From NCBI GenBank assembly GCA_027077185.1, contig JALTGJ010000424.1, positions 1 to 6,920 of the forward strand: DNA of 6,920 bases, in the 5' to 3' direction. A program made the translations under genes and the position numbers. Under the pieces are notes generated by a model. That model saw only the letters and a program-made list of their open reading frames with translations, had not been told where the DNA came from and made no database searches. This document shows, in pieces, positions 5,722-6,920 of the stretch (the first letter of the stretch is position 1; the number at the start of each line of letters is the position of its first letter). This stretch comes from Spirochaetales bacterium. GTDB lineage: Bacteria > Spirochaetota > Spirochaetia > B11-G9.

Positions 5722-6777
5722 TTAATTATCCAGGTATTTTGCTACAAAGGCTTCTGCATTCTGAATCGAACCCCCTGCAGCCCCTTTTACAACATTATTT
5801 ACCATCAGGGTAAAGCCAATGCGTTTATCCTGTTTTTTTAATCTTCCTGTATACACTGTCATACCCGCAGGGCTCCCATAAAATGCCTGTTTAGCCTGAG
5901 GCAGGTTTTCCTGAGGATCGTACTCAATGGGCCTGATAGGTGTAGAAGGAAGATGCTCTATACCGCTTGCAGACTCATTCCAGGCTTTTATAACATCTTC
6001 AAGATCAACTTCCTTTTCAAATTCAACCCATACAGTTTCCAGATGACCAAACATTATAGGCACTCTTACACAAAAGGGGAAAATATCAATATTAATACTT
6101 AATATTTTTTTAAACTCTTCAATCATCTTCTCTTCTTCATTTCCAATGTATGGAATTACATTATTTGTAATATCCAGGGACGATAATCCAGGATGACCGG
6201 CACCACTTACAGACTGGTATGTTGATACTGTCAGCTCTTTAATTCCAAATTTTTTCAAAGGTGCCATTGCAACTGCAAGACCTGTTGTGGAACAGTTTGC
6301 ATTTGTAACAATAAAACCTTTCTCGGGATAACCCTGCTTTTCTATCCAGTTTAAAGAATCAATATTGGCTTCAGGTATTAAAATAGGAACATCTTCCTGA
6401 TATCTTAAAGCTGCAGCATTTGAGAAAACTGCAAAACCTGCTTCAATTAGTTTTGGCTCAACAATTTCTGCTACAGGATTGGGTAAAGCTGAAAATACAA
6501 CCTGAATCCCCTCTGCTTTCATGGCATCCATATCAAAGTCGCTTATAGTAATATTCTGTATTGCCGATGGAATCTCCATGGGAAGGATCCAGTGAACCTC
6601 CTTTCCATACTTCTTTCCAACTCTGGATTCAGAGGCAATTATCCTTGTAATTTCAAACCAGGGATGATCAGAGAGCATCCACATAAATACCTGACCAACT
6701 GCACCAGTTGCCCCAAAAAGTGCTGCCTTAATTTTAGTCTCTCTTCTAAACTTATCTTTTCTGGGATTGCTTATCAT
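5722..6777 (-). CDS. asd: Aspartate-semialdehyde dehydrogenase, archaeal/fungal-like type
   Basis: Cytoplasmic NADP-dependent enzyme that reduces aspartyl-4-phosphate to aspartate semialdehyde, at the branch to lysine/diaminopimelate, threonine and methionine. With the start at 6777 the protein has 351 residues, normal for the family. It shows the Rossmann motif GATGAVGQ (22-29), SALPNP (96-101), catalytic Cys162 in TNANCSTTGL (158-167), TYQSVSGAG (186-194), and RVPIMFGHLETV (238-249) with the expected catalytic His245. NNVVKGAAGG (327-336) is also present. The sequence fits the archaeal/fungal-like class better than the E. coli class (ALRYQEDVPILIPEAN, 123-138). The frame stays open to 6894, but the extra 39 codons are read from the repeat array and are Cys/Pro/Met-rich and unlike the family. 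The ATG at 6777 has an ideal AAAGGAG six bases upstream. A terminator follows the gene. No other lysine or threonine pathway gene is visible. Confidence 0.95.
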   Translation of the reverse strand: MISNPRKDKFRRETKIKAALFGATGAVGQVFMWMLSDHPWFEITRIIASESRVGKKYGKEVHWILPMEIPSAIQNITISDFDMDAMKAEGIQVVFSALPNPVAEIVEPKLIEAGFAVFSNAAALRYQEDVPILIPEANIDSLNWIEKQGYPEKGFIVTNANCSTTGLAVAMAPLKKFGIKELTVSTYQSVSGAGHPGLSSLDITNNVIPYIGNEEEKMIEEFKKILSINIDIFPFCVRVPIMFGHLETVWVEFEKEVDLEDVIKAWNESASGIEHLPSTPIRPIEYDPQENLPQAKQAFYGSPAGMTVYTGRLKKQDKRIGFTLMVNNVVKGAAGGSIQNAEAFVAKYLDN

Positions 6778-6783
6778 GAAATA

Positions 6784-6790
6784 CTCCTTT
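6784..6790 (-). promoter_or_regulatory. asd ribosome binding site that fixes the start
   Basis: AAAGGAG on the minus strand, with six bases before the ATG at 6777. It selects this start over the longer open frame reaching 6894. Its first bases (AAAG) continue the tail GCAACCAAAG that also occurs after another repeat copy in the array, so the site is partly made from the repeat edge. Confidence 0.85.
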
Positions 6791-6912
6791 GGTTGCATAG
6801 CCGAGCAGCAAACTTGTTTGCGACCAGGCTTTGGTTGCATAGCCGAGCAGCATAGGTTGCATAGCCGAGCAGGGACGAAGTCCCGACCAGGCAAACTTGT
6901 TTGCGACCAAGC
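6791..6912. repeat. Modular repeat array upstream of asd
   Basis: Three exact copies of GGTTGCATAGCCGAGCAG lie at 6791-6808, 6833-6850 and 6855-6872. Between and after them are short palindromes, each followed by CGACCA: GCAAACTTGTTTGC (6808-6821 and 6891-6904) and GGGACGAAGTCCC (6872-6884). The flanks stay constant while the palindrome stem changes between the A/C form and the G/C-rich form, with complementarity kept. The unit therefore looks like constant arm, variable hairpin, GACCA(G/A)GC. The array fills the asd leader up to the ribosome site, and the half-unit at 6891-6912 suggests it continues beyond the window. No asd promoter can be identified in the visible part. Confidence 0.85.
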
Positions 6913-6920
6913 TCAAATTT

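Noticed and set aside
6791..6912. CRISPR array
   Set aside because: The repeats are only 18 bases and unevenly spaced (24 and 4 bases between copies). The intervening sequence is itself repeated and palindromic, unlike spacers, and no cas gene is present.

Overview
The window is AT-rich bacterial DNA. It holds six genes in two convergent blocks and two unusually structured intergenic regions. The likely source is an anaerobic or fermentative bacterium that uses sodium energetics. A spirochaete is my best guess, because of the divergent decarboxylase alpha subunit and the receiver-like/ATPase/cyclic-nucleotide regulator next to asd. That is a recollection-based inference and not proven by the sequence.

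Positions 1-3612 (+ strand) carry a tight oadG-oadA-oadB operon for a membrane-bound, biotin-dependent, Na+-pumping oxaloacetate decarboxylase. Alpha (OadA) moves the carboxyl group of oxaloacetate to biotin, beta (OadB) decarboxylates carboxybiotin and exports Na+, and gamma (OadG) anchors the complex. The gamma gene is probably cut by the window edge, since its first codon falls inside the conserved Gly-Met-x-Val-Val-Phe membrane motif. The alpha subunit is unusual in having two complete biotinyl domains in tandem, joined by Ala/Pro/Lys-rich linkers.

Positions 3613-3836, between the convergent blocks, contain two related copies of a modular hairpin element. The downstream copy (3714-3813) folds on paper into a complete four-way junction with no unpaired bases at the junction. 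The upstream copy lacks the last arms and instead ends in a T-run, making a good intrinsic terminator for oadGAB.

Positions 3837-6777 (- strand) read, in transcription order: asd (aspartate-semialdehyde dehydrogenase), an intrinsic terminator, a 428-residue regulator (degenerate receiver, RsbW-like ATPase, cyclic-nucleotide-binding domain), and a SlyD-like peptidyl-prolyl isomerase with a His-rich tail. The terminator sits just upstream of the regulator's ribosome binding site, so regulator expression may depend on read-through.

Positions 6785-6920 upstream of asd hold a modular array of an 18-base repeat (three exact copies) interleaved with small palindromes. The array runs up to the asd ribosome binding site and probably continues past the window edge.
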